Notes: generated from the letters alone by a model not told the origin. A stretch of DNA of 64,000 nucleotides from Siphonodentalium dalli (GCA_032622095.1 CP136065.1:219956151-220020150); one strand, 5' to 3'; counted from the stretch's first letter, positions 1 to 10,471 are shown. Numbers and translations: made by a program.

Positions 1-1718
1 TCCGACAGCACCCCCTTGGAAGGAAGTTTCCTACAGATGGTTACAGGGTACATGTATATCGGTCCAAAATTTGTTCGAAAAATTATTAATTAGATATGAA
101 ATTTTTGCACGGTATGGCTTGTTATCAAACTCCATTTGTACTTAGGTGAATATCACTTCAATTTGACCTAAATCGAGTAATATCATTTTACGACATCACT
201 AATTAAGAGTAATACATGTATGATTTTATGACATCACGATCTGAGTAATACACGGTATGGCTTTGACATGGTGCAATTCTATTTCACTGTTAGAATAGGC
301 ATAGATACCAATTTTTTGTGATGTCACTCATTAGAAAGAGTTGTCAATATTACACTGTTACTAAGAGGCGAACTATCGTAATTAATAAATACATGTAGGG
401 TATTAATTGGTTGGTTTGATATTATAGGCCTGATTTCAGCCCTCAGTAGCCTCATATCAGCCTTCGACGTCAGGCTGGTTGTGATATGAGGTTACCTCAG
501 GGTGATATAGGGCCTAATATCAAACCAACGATGTTGGCGCTGCTAGTCTACAGGGTCACTGTCTGGTTGTTCCCCTTGCCGAGGAGATATAAATGGGTAC
601 AGGACGTTTTGTATCGTCTTAAGTCATTTCGTACCATATTTTTGGTAGTTTCGTACCATATTTTTGGTAGTTTCGTACCTTATTGTTTGGTCGTTTCGTA
701 CCATGTAGGAAATCAATTGGTCATTTCGTACCATGTTACTACATGTATGTCACACCATATGGAAACACATAAATTATTTTCTACAAAGTACGAAATACAA
801 AAATGTAACCAAACAATCCGGTACCGTACCGGTATGTAAAACCAAAAATTATGGTATGGAACGACCATGGTTATGGTATCGAATACTGAAATAATGAAGA
901 AGTCACTGCAGTTGTATATATCATTTATGTGGTCACAATATATGCATGTATAATGCAACCTGTAAGTTGACATGACCTCTGTTCTAGTTGGCTTATGATT
1001 GAGTTCTGAAGTGCTCTTCGCACTGTCAGGTTTACTTGATCAATACTCAAGCAATGTTCAGAATCCTATTCCACGACACTCGTATGAAACGTCTAGAAAA
1101 TAGAATCCATATTTAATAAATCCTTCAGACATTCAGTATTACCGGTCGCCTGAATCAACATCTGACTGTTCGAAGCGGTTCCACTCAATGGTTGTTTTCA
1201 GAAGAATTCGTCGCAATGTACAGTGCTAGTACGCACTACGAACTACGCAGTAGATCGAACGATTATCTTACGGTGTTAGAGATGTTGTTGTTGTTATTGC
1301 TGACATACTCATATTCATACTGCTGTTGTTAGTACTTGTCACACACATCCTAATTTAAGTTCTCCACCGGAGTTTGACAGACAATCCCTGCAACACTGGG
1401 AACAGTGATAATCACAGTAATACTGACAGTGAATGAGTTATAGATACTGACAGTGATACATCAACATCAAATTGCTACAGGTACAGGATACATTCCACAG
1501 TCCGTATATCATCGCAGTTTTCATGTTCAGGGTCACTTTCTGACGCTTTGTTGTTATTCTTCTTCTAACTGCTTGGACTAGAAGTCATTCCAGTAATGGT
1601 CTGGTTGTACTCTCTTCTCGTGTACTTTCTCGTGTGTGCTTAACTCTATGTTCTGTGATACACTTGTACATATAAAATACACTTGTGCGCATGCGTTAGG
1701 CGTAACATTGTTAATTCT
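1..1718. other. AT-rich non-coding stretch with a small tandem repeat
   Basis: I see no supportable gene here. Short phrases such as TTATGACATCAC and CACGGTATGGCTT recur between 110 and 260. At about 615-735 the phrase TTCGTACCAT(ATTTTTGGTAG) is repeated four times with decay. The short reading frames at 486-973 lie on this low-complexity sequence and look like chance. Confidence 0.5.
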
Positions 1719-2320
1719 TTAGTTTGCCACAACCGTACTGTTATTGGAACTTTCAGTTCCATCAAAACGTTTGGAAGATATAACGTATGATTGGAAAGCC
1801 TCTACCATCTGTTTTATCTGCACTGCCTCCATCTCAGTGTCATTCCCCGTAAGCACTTGTAGCCTCATCCTCACCTCTTCATCGTCACCCGCATATAAAA
1901 TCGTTCTGTACCTCTCTTCCAATACTCCTCTCTCACTCTCAAACTTCTTGCACCTGTTAATGCAATGGTCAATATCTTATCTCTCCTCACATTCATCATA
2001 CAGATCTGTAGTGCAGTTGCTATCCCATTTTACTCTGCTACTAAGTAATCGATGTTGTCCTGCTAGCAGCTGGTTGATGATCATTGATTTATTCCAACTC
2101 TTCTCGACTTCCCTTTGAAAAACTTAACTTTTCTAACTTCATTGATATGCTGATTTATATGCCTTTCTTCTCCGAATTCGTATCTGTAGTCCCATCTCTC
2201 AATCGCCTTAGTTTTTATTATTTTATTTGCCTCCTTCTTTACGATATTAATGTTCTGACGCGAAAATGTTCGAGAACATGCATTTTTTTTGGCAGCGGGG
2301 ATATCCCATGTTGACGGCAC
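1719..2320 (-). pseudogene. Decayed C-terminal tail of a LINE reverse transcriptase ORF
   Basis: Read on the minus strand, the first block (2320-2081) contains KAIERWDYRYEF and RKVKFFKGKSRRVGINQ. After a one-base shift near 2085 it continues as IINQLLAGQHRLL, then a C...C...H...C segment (NCTTDLYDECEER, then DIDHCINRCKKFESER), then LEERYRTILYAGDDEE, to a stop at 1719. Many non-LTR retrotransposons end in this layout: a W/R-rich linker, a 'L-L-x-G-x-H' segment, and a Cys/His finger behind the reverse transcriptase. The copy is dead, with one frameshift and an in-frame TAA at 1979-1977 inside the finger. No catalytic reverse-transcriptase motif is present, so it is 5'-truncated. The clade cannot be assigned. 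The opposite-strand ORF at 1744-2118 is a shadow. Confidence 0.5.
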
Positions 2321-2337
2321 GGATTTTGCGGTTAGGT

Positions 2338-2411
2338 GACTCCAGCAAGATTGGTGGCGCCCCCTAGCGTTAATTTAAGATTGGTGGCGCCCCTAGCGTT
2401 AATTTAAGAAT
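2338..2411 (+). repeat. Tandem duplication of a 30-bp unit
   Basis: The phrase GATTGGTGGCGCCCCTAGCG followed by TTAATTTAA occurs twice back to back, the first copy with one extra C. Nothing else is recognisable from here to about 3190, which is AT-rich. Confidence 0.7.
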
Positions 2412-3196
2412 TAACTAGTAATTCAAGAATTTTTCATTGGTTTGTAAACGGAAGCTATTAATACTGTAGACTCTGCATTTTTAGTCATTGGTTTCACCGG
2501 AAATAGTTGATTCCGCTATTAGATATTGATTCGAATGCGAACGTTATTAATAATTGCATTGGTGATAATTTATATCTTTTAAATATAAGAATGACAATAA
2601 GGTCTATTAGTTTTATAACGATAATCATTGATCGTGGGAATCGTCTATTCGTTTGAAATATCTTTATTGATTAAGAAAATATGGCTATTGAAACGGAATG
2701 TACGTTTATTGAATATGCGCGAATCTTACTAATTGTGTGTTGTTAGATATTAGTTGAACAATGAATACTATTAAATTAAAATAGAACATTAATTTTGCAT
2801 CGGTCAACATTGATTATGAATCTATATCTATTAAAACGGAACTGTCTCTTATTGAATCCAAGAACGATTATTGGTTTGGAAATGGAGTATATTGGTTTAA
2901 AATAGAGACTATTGTTTTCACAAACCACCGTTAACTTTTATTTCATGTAATTTCCGACCGAATGGCCGCCCATACTTATGGCTTTTATAAAAATCCTTTC
3001 CTCTGGAATAATTGTTTCCTCAAGTGTCAATGAAGACAGCTACATGGTATAGAAGGCGGGGATTTAAATATATTTTGTGTGTTGTCTCATAGATGTTGAG
3101 AAGATAGTTAGCTAGGGAGTGCCGGGACGAGAAAGAGAGGGGTGTGGCATAAGGTAGATCATGCCATCAATCTCTACTCTGGCTAACGCCCGTAGA

Positions 3197-3677
3197 GATC
3201 ATATTCCACTGGTACAAAACCTTGGAACTTTTTTGAAGTAGAGATAATATTTCATCATTATAAAAACATTGGATCATTTTTGAAGTTTTGACAGGGAACC
3301 TTATAAAGTCGAAACAATAACGCGGGGAATATATTTCTTTGTTACTATCTGTTCCTTAATAATGTACTTTACTATAGGTGAATGTCCCAAATTGAAATTG
3401 CAAGCTTTTGTGTGACTTTTATGAGCCGTATCGGGTATTGCAATAAATATTGTATTAATTGCCAGTGATAAATTCCATAATTGTAAGCGATGCAAAGCAA
3501 AATCGCTTACAAAGTCAATTAGATCATCAAATTATGAGTTAGGACCTTCACCTGCAGTAAAGTACATTATTAAGGAACAAATAATAACAAAGAAATATAT
3601 ACCTCGCGTTTATCTTTTCAACTTAATAAGATTCCCTGTCAAAACTTCAGAAAGTTTTGTACCAGTAGAATATGATC
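3197..3677. mobile_element. Foldback/MITE-like inverted repeat (family M, copy 1)
   Basis: GATCATATTCCACTGGTACA at 3197 is mirrored at 3658-3677. A second inner pair, TTCCTTAATAATGTACTTTA near 3352, is mirrored near 3560-3580. Both arms also carry the phrase TTTGACAGGGAA. There is no coding capacity. A relative with the same internal phrase GTGAATGTCCCAAATTGAAA lies at 43885-44310. From 3678 to 4400 I see nothing recognisable. Confidence 0.6.
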
Positions 3678-4491
3678 ATCACAGGTGTTACCCAGAATAA
3701 ACATTCATGGCATGATCTAGGTATAAGGGATAAGTTAGTACAGTATGTAGTAAAGATGTGTGATAGCTGGTGGGTACAACCATGCCTAAGAATCGATATT
3801 TATAGTCATGGTGTAGTGTCCAATATAGAAACAGGATTGGAAGCCAAATACACATCAGCGACTAGTGGAGATGACGCGTGAAACTAGTTATAAAGATGAT
3901 TGACCTCTACTATCAGTGATATTTAAATAATAAGTACTATCAGTATTAAGTCAATCAACATGCCAAGGCCACCACTGTTACTCAATGGACTCTCAATTAG
4001 GAATATTCTTTTGACAAGTAATGGTAACATACATGTATAATTGTACTAATATTTGAACTGTGGTGGTCAGTATTTGAATTTTAAAGCTTTTTGTTGCCAT
4101 CCCAGTTAAGCAAAGGGGTGGTTTATAATTATTAGCTCCATCGTGCGTTCCATAATATTTCTTTTACTTTTACTTTGACAATTGCGGCCAACACGACGCA
4201 TAATTCGAAGCCTGTGGGTATAATAATAAATCCTGAATAATAAGTTTTGTAAACCCAATTTTAAATGGTCGATCAAATAAATAATCCAATACATAACAAC
4301 TGATATCAGGAACATCTTGTCCAGACGGCACCAAACTGTGATGGGTAAACTGTGCCGATGTAATTCACGATTTGCACACAGTACAAATACGCGGCGATAT
4401 GTTACACTGGTGTAAATACTATAGGCAGCCCCCCCCCCCCCGCGGTTGCGAGAGGAGTATAAAGTTTCACAGTTAAAACACCCTGGGCTGT

Positions 4492-5382
4492 CATCACCAC
4501 GACCAGTCGGACCTCCAGAGAGCTTGATTCGCCACCTCTCAGGATGAACTCACCACCGTTAATACCAATTAGTGTCACTAATATGCTGGACGCCATGCAT
4601 GTCACGCCTTGTCTGAGCTGGTCACTTCATGCTCATAAAGGCGGATACCAGCTGGTTCTGGATTTCCAAACCGGCCCGGCACAGCCCTTTTCAGGGCTCC
4701 CTACCGGACCGGAAAATACCAGATCAGCACGGAAACCACGACAAAAGATGAACAAGAAAAAGAAGAAAACACCATCAAGGAAAAAAAGAGATGCCGAGAG
4801 ACTAGCCGCGTGGAAAGAGAAGAAGGCGACGGATGTTACACCAGCCAGCTCCTCCCATGCAGTAGAGATCCCGGCCCAGTCTGTCCAGGAGATGGAATCA
4901 CCACCACCATCGCCTCCACGGACAGACGCGGACACCTCCGACTTCAACCCGAAGACTCCGGAATACATCGAGCCGGAGCCTGCCAATCCTATATCACCGG
5001 TAACCGAACAAGAAACAGATGCCACCCGCCTATGGAGAGAAAACTACATGAAAGAATCATCTAAATATCTCGCCAGAGTGGACGAATCAATTAAGAAAGC
5101 AGAAGAGACTAGAAAAAAAGCAGAAGAGACTAGAATAAAAGCAAAGACAGTCTTAGACGAATTAGATCCACCGAAAAGTAAAAACAAAAAAAGGAAAAAA
5201 CTAAAAGCAACCAGCAAAAACTAAACATCTCAACCTCACTTTGCCTCCGGTCAGCCTCCGCATCTGAACAGCATCAACAGCCTCAAAAATCGATCTCCAT
5301 CGAATATATCAAGAAAGGGTGAAGGGACTTGCACACTGCAGTCCGACCACCCTACCCGGCCTTCGGCCGGAAACGACTCAAC
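4492..5382 (+). mobile_element. 891-bp insertion with 15-bp target duplications
   Basis: The sequence AACACCCTGGGCTGT stands on both sides (4477-4491 and 5383-5397), whereas the right unit has a single version of it. This marks an insertion event. A 15-bp duplication is typical of target-primed retrotransposition. There is no poly-A tail. A GC stem-loop (CCGGCC, loop TTC, GGCCGG, 5356-5370) sits 12 bases before the 3' edge and could be a recognition hairpin. The insert carries the reading frame at 4544-5224, starting 52 bp from its left edge. Confidence 0.75.
4544..5224 (+). CDS. Gag-like basic/acidic protein inside the nested insertion
   Basis: A 226-residue frame lying wholly inside the nested insertion. 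The first ~60 residues are mixed (LSWSLHAHKGGYQLVLDF). Next comes a strongly basic block, KMNKKKKKTPSRKKRDAERL, at about residues 66-88, then an acidic Pro/Ser-rich middle (PPPSPPRTDADTSDF, KTPEYIEPEPANP). The Lys/Glu-rich C-terminus has a duplicated KAEETR motif that could form a short coiled coil. It ends in another basic cluster. The K-x-P-S-R-x-x-R-D pattern followed by a W/K-rich helix recurs in uncharacterised retroelement-associated Gag-like proteins of marine invertebrates, which is my basis for the label. No zinc knuckle or enzyme motif is seen. A host-derived captured exon is the alternative. Confidence 0.45.
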   Translation: MNSPPLIPISVTNMLDAMHVTPCLSWSLHAHKGGYQLVLDFQTGPAQPFSGLPTGPENTRSARKPRQKMNKKKKKTPSRKKRDAERLAAWKEKKATDVTPASSSHAVEIPAQSVQEMESPPPSPPRTDADTSDFNPKTPEYIEPEPANPISPVTEQETDATRLWRENYMKESSKYLARVDESIKKAEETRKKAEETRIKAKTVLDELDPPKSKNKKRKKLKATSKN

Positions 5383-5838
5383 AACACCCTGGGCTGTGAT
5401 TGTTGCATGAATTAAAAGTAAACTGTTGACATTCAAGGAATCATTCTCCCACAAACTTCATTTGCCAAGAGGCCCATTCATTAAAGGTGAAGTCTGTTGT
5501 GGCTCTTTAGAAATTTTAAGTGTGATTGAAAAAATGACAATATTTTTTTAGTGCGGAACTGACCCTAGTTATGAAAAAAAGAAAATTTGAAGTGGATTCC
5601 CTGCCTGACGGTGTTGATTTTTTTTATTGGGAAAGTTTCCACAGATGTTAATCTCACATAATCCGAAGGCAGTTTGAACAGTTTCCATTTGACCTCTGAT
5701 GCAGATCAACAAACGTTAACATTGAAGCCTATGGGAAATATTTACATCAGTGTAACCTAAAGGTATTTATCAAGTTCCTGATAGCATGTCCCAAATCCAA
5801 TTTTTAAACACACATTTAAGTCATACAAGTGAATCAAA

Positions 5839-6237
5839 ATGGAGGAGAGTCGTTTTTATAATTTTTACAATGCGAAATTATCCGAAACATCTAGATATGA
5901 GGGGTTGTTCGGCTGTCGCGTGTGGACAGGTCGGACAAGAAAGGACGGCTATGGATATTTATATGTCAAGTTCCCGTCGAGTAATAATTCTGAGCCCGGT
6001 GAACCGAGGAAGGATTGGGGTGTCCACCGAATAGCATTCGTCATACGACACAGACTAGCGATGTCTCCACCCGCCTATTACCCTGGCAGCCCAGAACTTA
6101 GTCACATATGCCATAGAAAGACATGTGTAAATCCTGACCACATTGTTACGGAGAGCCATGAAAAAAATGTCGAACGACGCCATTGCGAGGGACAGAAATG
6201 CTGCACAAGGGCACATAGACCCTTTTGTCTGATTTGA
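5839..6237 (+). CDS. I-PpoI-like His-Cys box (His-Me finger) endonuclease
   Basis: An intronless 132-residue protein, near the size of small His-Cys box homing endonucleases. After FGCRVWTGRTRKDGYGYL (Cys26) comes the core LSHICHRKTCVNPDH, then ESHEKN, then HCEGQKCCTRAHRPFC at the C-terminus. Counted from His89, Cys/His/Asn residues fall at +2 (Cys91), +7 (Cys96), +12 (His101), +21 (Asn110) and +27 (Cys116). I-PpoI has His98, Cys100, Cys105, His110, Asn119 and Cys125 at the same spacing, so the general base, the metal-binding Asn and the first zinc site are all present. The second zinc site (Cys116, Cys121/122, His126, Cys130) is also complete. It should make a double-strand DNA break. It lies inside the composite element and its stop is 20 bp from the stop of the converging transposase gene. 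The first ATG in frame is used. There is no frameshift, unlike its neighbour. Confidence 0.8.
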   Translation: MEESRFYNFYNAKLSETSRYEGLFGCRVWTGRTRKDGYGYLYVKFPSSNNSEPGEPRKDWGVHRIAFVIRHRLAMSPPAYYPGSPELSHICHRKTCVNPDHIVTESHEKNVERRHCEGQKCCTRAHRPFCLI

Positions 6238-6257
6238 GTTAAAGAGAAAGGTACATT

Positions 6258-8757
6258 TCACCTCCTTGGTTTAACCCTTTTCCACTTGGATGACTTAGTG
6301 TATGTGTGTTCCTTTAACTGTTTGGGACATGCTTCAGGAGGAATCATGATATCTTTCTGATAGGAAATGTCCTCACTATGTTTGTCGTAGAGGGCATATA
6401 ACTTTGCCCTCCTGTCCACTCTTGCCCGTTTGGACTTTTTTGTCATTTTATATGATCGCAAGTCATTTCCAGCCTTCTGTACTGCTGCAAGTCTTTTGGA
6501 TACTTTTGATCTTGGGTGAATCTCACAATCAAGTTCTTTACACAACACAGAGATGGAATTCCCACAGCCTAAATTTGTGGAATGGCAAGCTGAATGTGCA
6601 CGCCCACTAACATTTCGGGTAAATGTCACATTTTTGGGCCGCGATACCCGAATTGCTCTGTTGAATGCTTCGGCTTTTTGCGTGTTCATGCCAAGAAAAG
6701 TCTTGTCAATCATTTTTGGACACAGTCTGTAGTCAACACACTCCGTGAGAATATCCGAACAGTCCGAAGTTTTATTGATCGTAAATTTGGGTCCTAGCAC
6801 AGTTTCATTTTTAACGATCCAGTTGGATTTTTTCGTTCCCTTGCACAGATATGAATATTTTTTACACATAACATGGGAGTTTTGGAAACACTTTACTATT
6901 GCTTCTTTCACTTTCAGTAAATGTTTCTTCATTCCTTCAGCGTTGGCTTTGAAATGCTTTCTTGCTGATGTCAATTCATCCTGACATCGATCAGAAATGT
7001 TCATTGCGAGTTTATTTATCAGTTTTGATTTGCTTTTTAGGTCAGGTCCAGCGATGAGAGTCGGCAGCTTCTTATGGTTTTTGATGAATTTCCGATGGTT
7101 TCTCGAGACATGAGCTGAGTCCAGTTGATGAGTTGGTCTGGTCGCTGTTGCTCCTTCGTCATAGAGATCCTCACAGCCTTTGAAGCCCGCTGCATCGGGA
7201 TCAGTAACAAGGTGACCAATCTCGATATTGCTATTGGTTTTCATTTCACCAAATGCTTCTTTCGCCCATGTTCTCTCATCGCCGATGCTCTTCTCAAATG
7301 GAATCGTTGCGAAACAGTCTTTCCCACATGTGTGATTATCACATTTATTCAGGTGTTTGCGATTCGAACAAAGCTTGTTGTGCACCACAAGTCCAATAAT
7401 GTCATGTGACGGCGTTCGATTTTCAACAACACTGTATATAACTTGAGTGCTTGGTTGAAATGGGTTTCTGCCACTCCCAGAATAAATCGGATTGTTATAA
7501 TGCCTGTGCATCGATGATATGTGGACTCTTCTTTCCGTCAGTTTGTTGTTTACGTATGAGTTTCGAACGTCTTTCTCCGGGATCCTTTTTATTTATTTCC
7601 TCAATTTTTGGTAAACTTTTATTCGCTGTGCTCTGAATTGACTTTTCGGCTGGCGGGGGAATATTAGCACTTGCACATATGCGTCTGAATCCTTCTGCTG
7701 CAATGGGTGTTTTAGATAATCCGACTGAAAGTCCAACATTTGGTTTTGCTGGTCTCCTGCCACGGTTCCCTGTTATAATTTCATCATACAGGTTGAAAAT
7801 TTCAGATTTAAAATCACAACACGTGCAAATCATTTTCTCTCAACATCCAATCCACGAATTTCCTCAGCGTTCATGTCCCAGTATAGGAATCCTGTACACG
7901 TGGGTTTATATACCTTATGTTTTTCGAAGGAAGAGTTCCACATCATCGCATTTCGGCGTATATTGACCACCCAGTTCGATTCGCATTCGCGTTGCCAACC
8001 ACTGACACATCTCTTGTCTGGGCTATAATTTCTGAAAATTAAAAATTAAAATCCTAAATTTTACTCTTTGAACCATATATATTAAAGGTACATACATATC
8101 AGTCTAACTGTGAGATATTTTTTTTCTTTAAAAACACTGCCTGCTCCAAACAGTCCTTTGAATGAATAGTTAACTAAAGCACTCACAGTGCTGCAATTTA
8201 ATTTATATATCTGCATGCAAAGCAATGTTATACCTGTGCTGTTTGCAATTAGTGACCCAATTCATATGAACAGAATAAGGGGAGTAACTCTATCTGCAAA
8301 TTATTAGGCTGAAAACCTGTGTTTTGACTCAGGGTACAGTTCTCAAAGCATTTCCTGCACAAAGAGGTATGGGGCTTGTCAAATTAAATGTTTTATTTTA
8401 TGCAGGAGGACACAGCCGAGATTTTGAAAAAAGATTTTAAAGTCATACACTTGATTTCAGAAGATCAAATCTATGTTTAATTTATTGATATTATTTCATA
8501 CCCCCCCCCATTTCTTATCTATATGATGAAAAGAACATGCATATAACATTGTTTGCCGCGTGGAATATTGTAAGAGATGTTTACCTTTCATTTTTTCTTT
8601 CAGGCTCTTTGTTGTCAGATTGACCCTTCCCTCTTGGATTAAGACTGTTTGCAGCTGACCGAGTTTGATGTGCTCTCACAGAGTTTGGCTTTTCAAGAAT
8701 GTCCAGTGATGTAATGATCGTTCTTTCGCGTAAATGTTTCACTACTCTGTTATCCAC
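6258..8757 (-). pseudogene. Mutator-type DDE transposase, one intron, two frameshifts
   Basis: Minus strand. Exon 1 (open from 8757 to 8585) reads HLRERTIITSLDILEKPNSV and ends ..GAAAG|GTAAAC. Exon 2 starts after TTTTCAG at 8031, and the split Arg codon restores phase. It continues as RCVSGWQRECESNW, then IPPPAEKSIQ, then IIDAQ followed after a shift by YNNPIYSGSGRNPFQPSTQ. Next come IGHLVTDPDAAGFKG and LDSAHVSRNHRKF, and TFLGMNTQKAEAFNRAI, ending at 6258. This order matches the metazoan 'Mutator-like transposase' family: first Asp before YNNP, second Asp in the DPDA/F block, Glu in the xAExFN block. Two single-base shifts break it: one near 7833 in an AAAA run (a base short) and one near 7503 (a base extra, directly behind the first catalytic Asp). 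They have opposite sign, so the outer frames agree. Either the copy is dead or the assembly has indel errors. Confidence 0.65.
8032..8584 (-). other. Probable intron of the transposase gene
   Basis: Bounded by GTAAAC at 8584 and AATTTTCAG ending at 8032, read on the minus strand. The phase is compatible with both sides. It includes a C run near 8502-8510 and no coding signal. Confidence 0.5.
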
Positions 8758-9171
8758 TTATGGTTGTCGCTTGGCTTTATACAACTATTTGTGTCCTGGT
8801 TTTAATCTAAGGGGATTTTCACATTTAAACTTCATTGTCTCACAGTCCTCACAAATTCCAAAATCCACTCAACAACTCTGTCACATTAACAGCATTAATT
8901 TGGAAAATTCTTCTCGCGAATATACAACTTCCAGAATGTGGTATAACTTCTCATGCTTTATTAGATGCCTTAAATTAAACTCAAATCCAACCTGCATTTT
9001 AGCTTTTTATTCTGAATTAGTGTATTATTGGGTGGGTTCCAATTAAAGTGACACATGGCATTAAAAACACATTTTTAAAAAACAACATCAGTTTAATAAT
9101 TATAGGTATATATCAAGGTTCACAATGGGTTATGCACAAAAAATATGAAGAAAGGCCACATGGCCCTTTAG

Positions 9172-9620
9172 GTTACACGGGTGTAAATACTATAGGCAGC
9201 TCCCCCCTGTGGTTGCGGGAGGAGTATAAAGTTTCACAGTTAAACACTCTGGGCTGTGATTGGTTGCATGAATTAAAAGTAAACTGTTGACAAAAATTCA
9301 AGGAATCATTCTCCCACAAACTTCATTTGCCAAGAGGCCCATTCATTAAAGGTGAAGTCTGTTGTGGCTCTTTAGAAATTTTAAGTGTGATTGAAAAAAT
9401 GACAACATTTTTTTAGTGCGGAACTGACCCTAGTTATGAAAAAACGAAAATTTGAAGCGGATACCCTGCCTGACGGTGTTGATTTTTTTATTGGGAAAGT
9501 TTCCACAGATGTCAATCTCACATAATCCGAAGGCAGTTTGAACAGTTTCCATTTGACCTCTGATGCAGATCAACAAACGTTAACATTGAAGCCTATGGGA
9601 AATATTTACACCAGTGTAAC
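9172..9620 (+). repeat. Right 449-bp flanking unit of the composite
   Basis: An uninterrupted copy of the unit at 4401-5756. It starts GTTACACGGGTGTAAATACT and ends ATTTACACCAGTGTAAC, so its ends form an 18-bp TIR with one mismatch. It has no reading frame of note and looks like a non-autonomous TIR element. Its orientation is the same as the left unit. Confidence 0.85.
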
Positions 9621-10237
9621 CGATAGCGAGACACAGTGGGGAAGGGGACATAATATACCAGCAAAGCAAATATGTGAACTCTATATATATACGTGCTTAA
9701 AGTCGGACGTCGTTCCTCTTTTGTATTTGTCGTAATGTTTGGCGTTTGCGGATAAAAGTTTATATTAATAATCTTGGAAAATATCCCGTGAAAACATATC
9801 ATACGTGGTGAGCGAACACAAATTATAATTACAATGTTGTTTGCATAGAGCACATGAGTGAAAATTGCACTCAGTCATGGCTCAAATTCATTAATTTGTT
9901 ACATTTATACTATGTTCAGTATAAAAGGAGATGGGCCCATAAATGGCCCGATTTAGTGTACAGTACCCAAATAAACAAACCCCGTTCAGTACATTTGGTC
10001 TCAACAGCCAATTACCATGGAAACTGCGACCAGAATCTACCTTCTTAAACCCCGTTATCCGGTTGTACATCGTGTGCTTCATGCAGTCTTTATTTATCCA
10101 CCATCCTCTGTTGTTTTCTTAGTCTCGTACCTGGCTCAGACACTCCGCTCACTGTTCCGTCCAACTCCATGACATAACGCTTCCGCCGGAACGTTGCGCC
10201 TTAGCGTAGTGGAGGCTGAGCGCTAGGAACGAGTCCA
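9621..10237. other. No feature recognised
   Basis: AT-rich unique-looking sequence between the composite transposon and a small tandem array. I found no convincing reading frame or repeat. Confidence 0.4.
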
Positions 10238-10356
10238 TTGTTTTCTCCGCTATCCTCGCTTGTTTTCTCCGCTATCCTCAGTTGTTTTCTCCGCTATCCT
10301 CGTTGTTTTCTCCGCTATCCTCAGTTGTTTTCTCTGCTATCCTCTGTTGTTTTCTC
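10238..10356 (+). repeat. Short tandem array, unit about 22 bp
   Basis: About six copies of GTTTTCTCCGCTATCCTC with small spacer changes (CGCT, AGTT, GTT, TGTT). The reading frame over it at 10238-10495 is a by-product. The array lies ~115 bp downstream of the saposin-like gene on the minus strand. Confidence 0.75.
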
Positions 10357-10471
10357 CGAGCACATTTTTCTGATCTGCAACTTTATTGTGGATCATCTGC
10401 CAGCCACACACGAATCAGAATGTCCGGAAAAATTTAGCCACCATGGTTCGGCAAACCGAATTGTCTGCGCC

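Larger units (their letters stand above)
4401..5756 (+). repeat. Left 450-bp flanking unit of the composite, split by an insertion
   Basis: Starts GTTACACTGGTGTAAATACT and ends TATTTACATCAGTGTAAC. Without the insertion at 4492-5382 and one copy of its 15-bp duplication, the unit is about 450 bp, against 449 bp for the right unit. The two match almost base for base through the phrases AAGTAAACTGTTGAC, GTGCGGAACTGACCC and GAAGCCTATGGGAAATATTT. The left unit contains a C run at about 4429-4441 where the right unit has six C residues. Confidence 0.85.
4401..9620. mobile_element. Composite transposon carrying a His-Cys box nuclease and a Mutator-type transposase
   Basis: Two near-identical ~450-bp units in direct orientation (4401-5756, which carries an insertion, and 9172-9620) enclose a nuclease gene (plus) and a transposase gene (minus). 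Each unit begins GTTACACNGGTGTAAATA and ends with the reverse complement. The outer flanks are CGATAT (4395-4400) and CGATAG (9621-9626), a possible 6-bp target duplication with one mismatch. Just inside the units the sequence reads CTAAAGG (5757-5763) and CCTTTAG (9165-9171), exact inverted repeats, so the interior also has mirrored ends. It is unclear whether the mobile unit is the whole 5.2 kb, the interior with extended TIRs, or both. An LTR element is unlikely because there is no reverse transcriptase and each unit is itself TIR-bounded. Confidence 0.6.

Noticed and set aside
4401-9620. LTR retrotransposon with 450-bp LTRs
   Set aside because: Units begin GTTACAC and end GTGTAAC with their own TIRs, not TG..CA. 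No reverse transcriptase, protease or integrase is present, and the genes are a nuclease and a DDE transposase.
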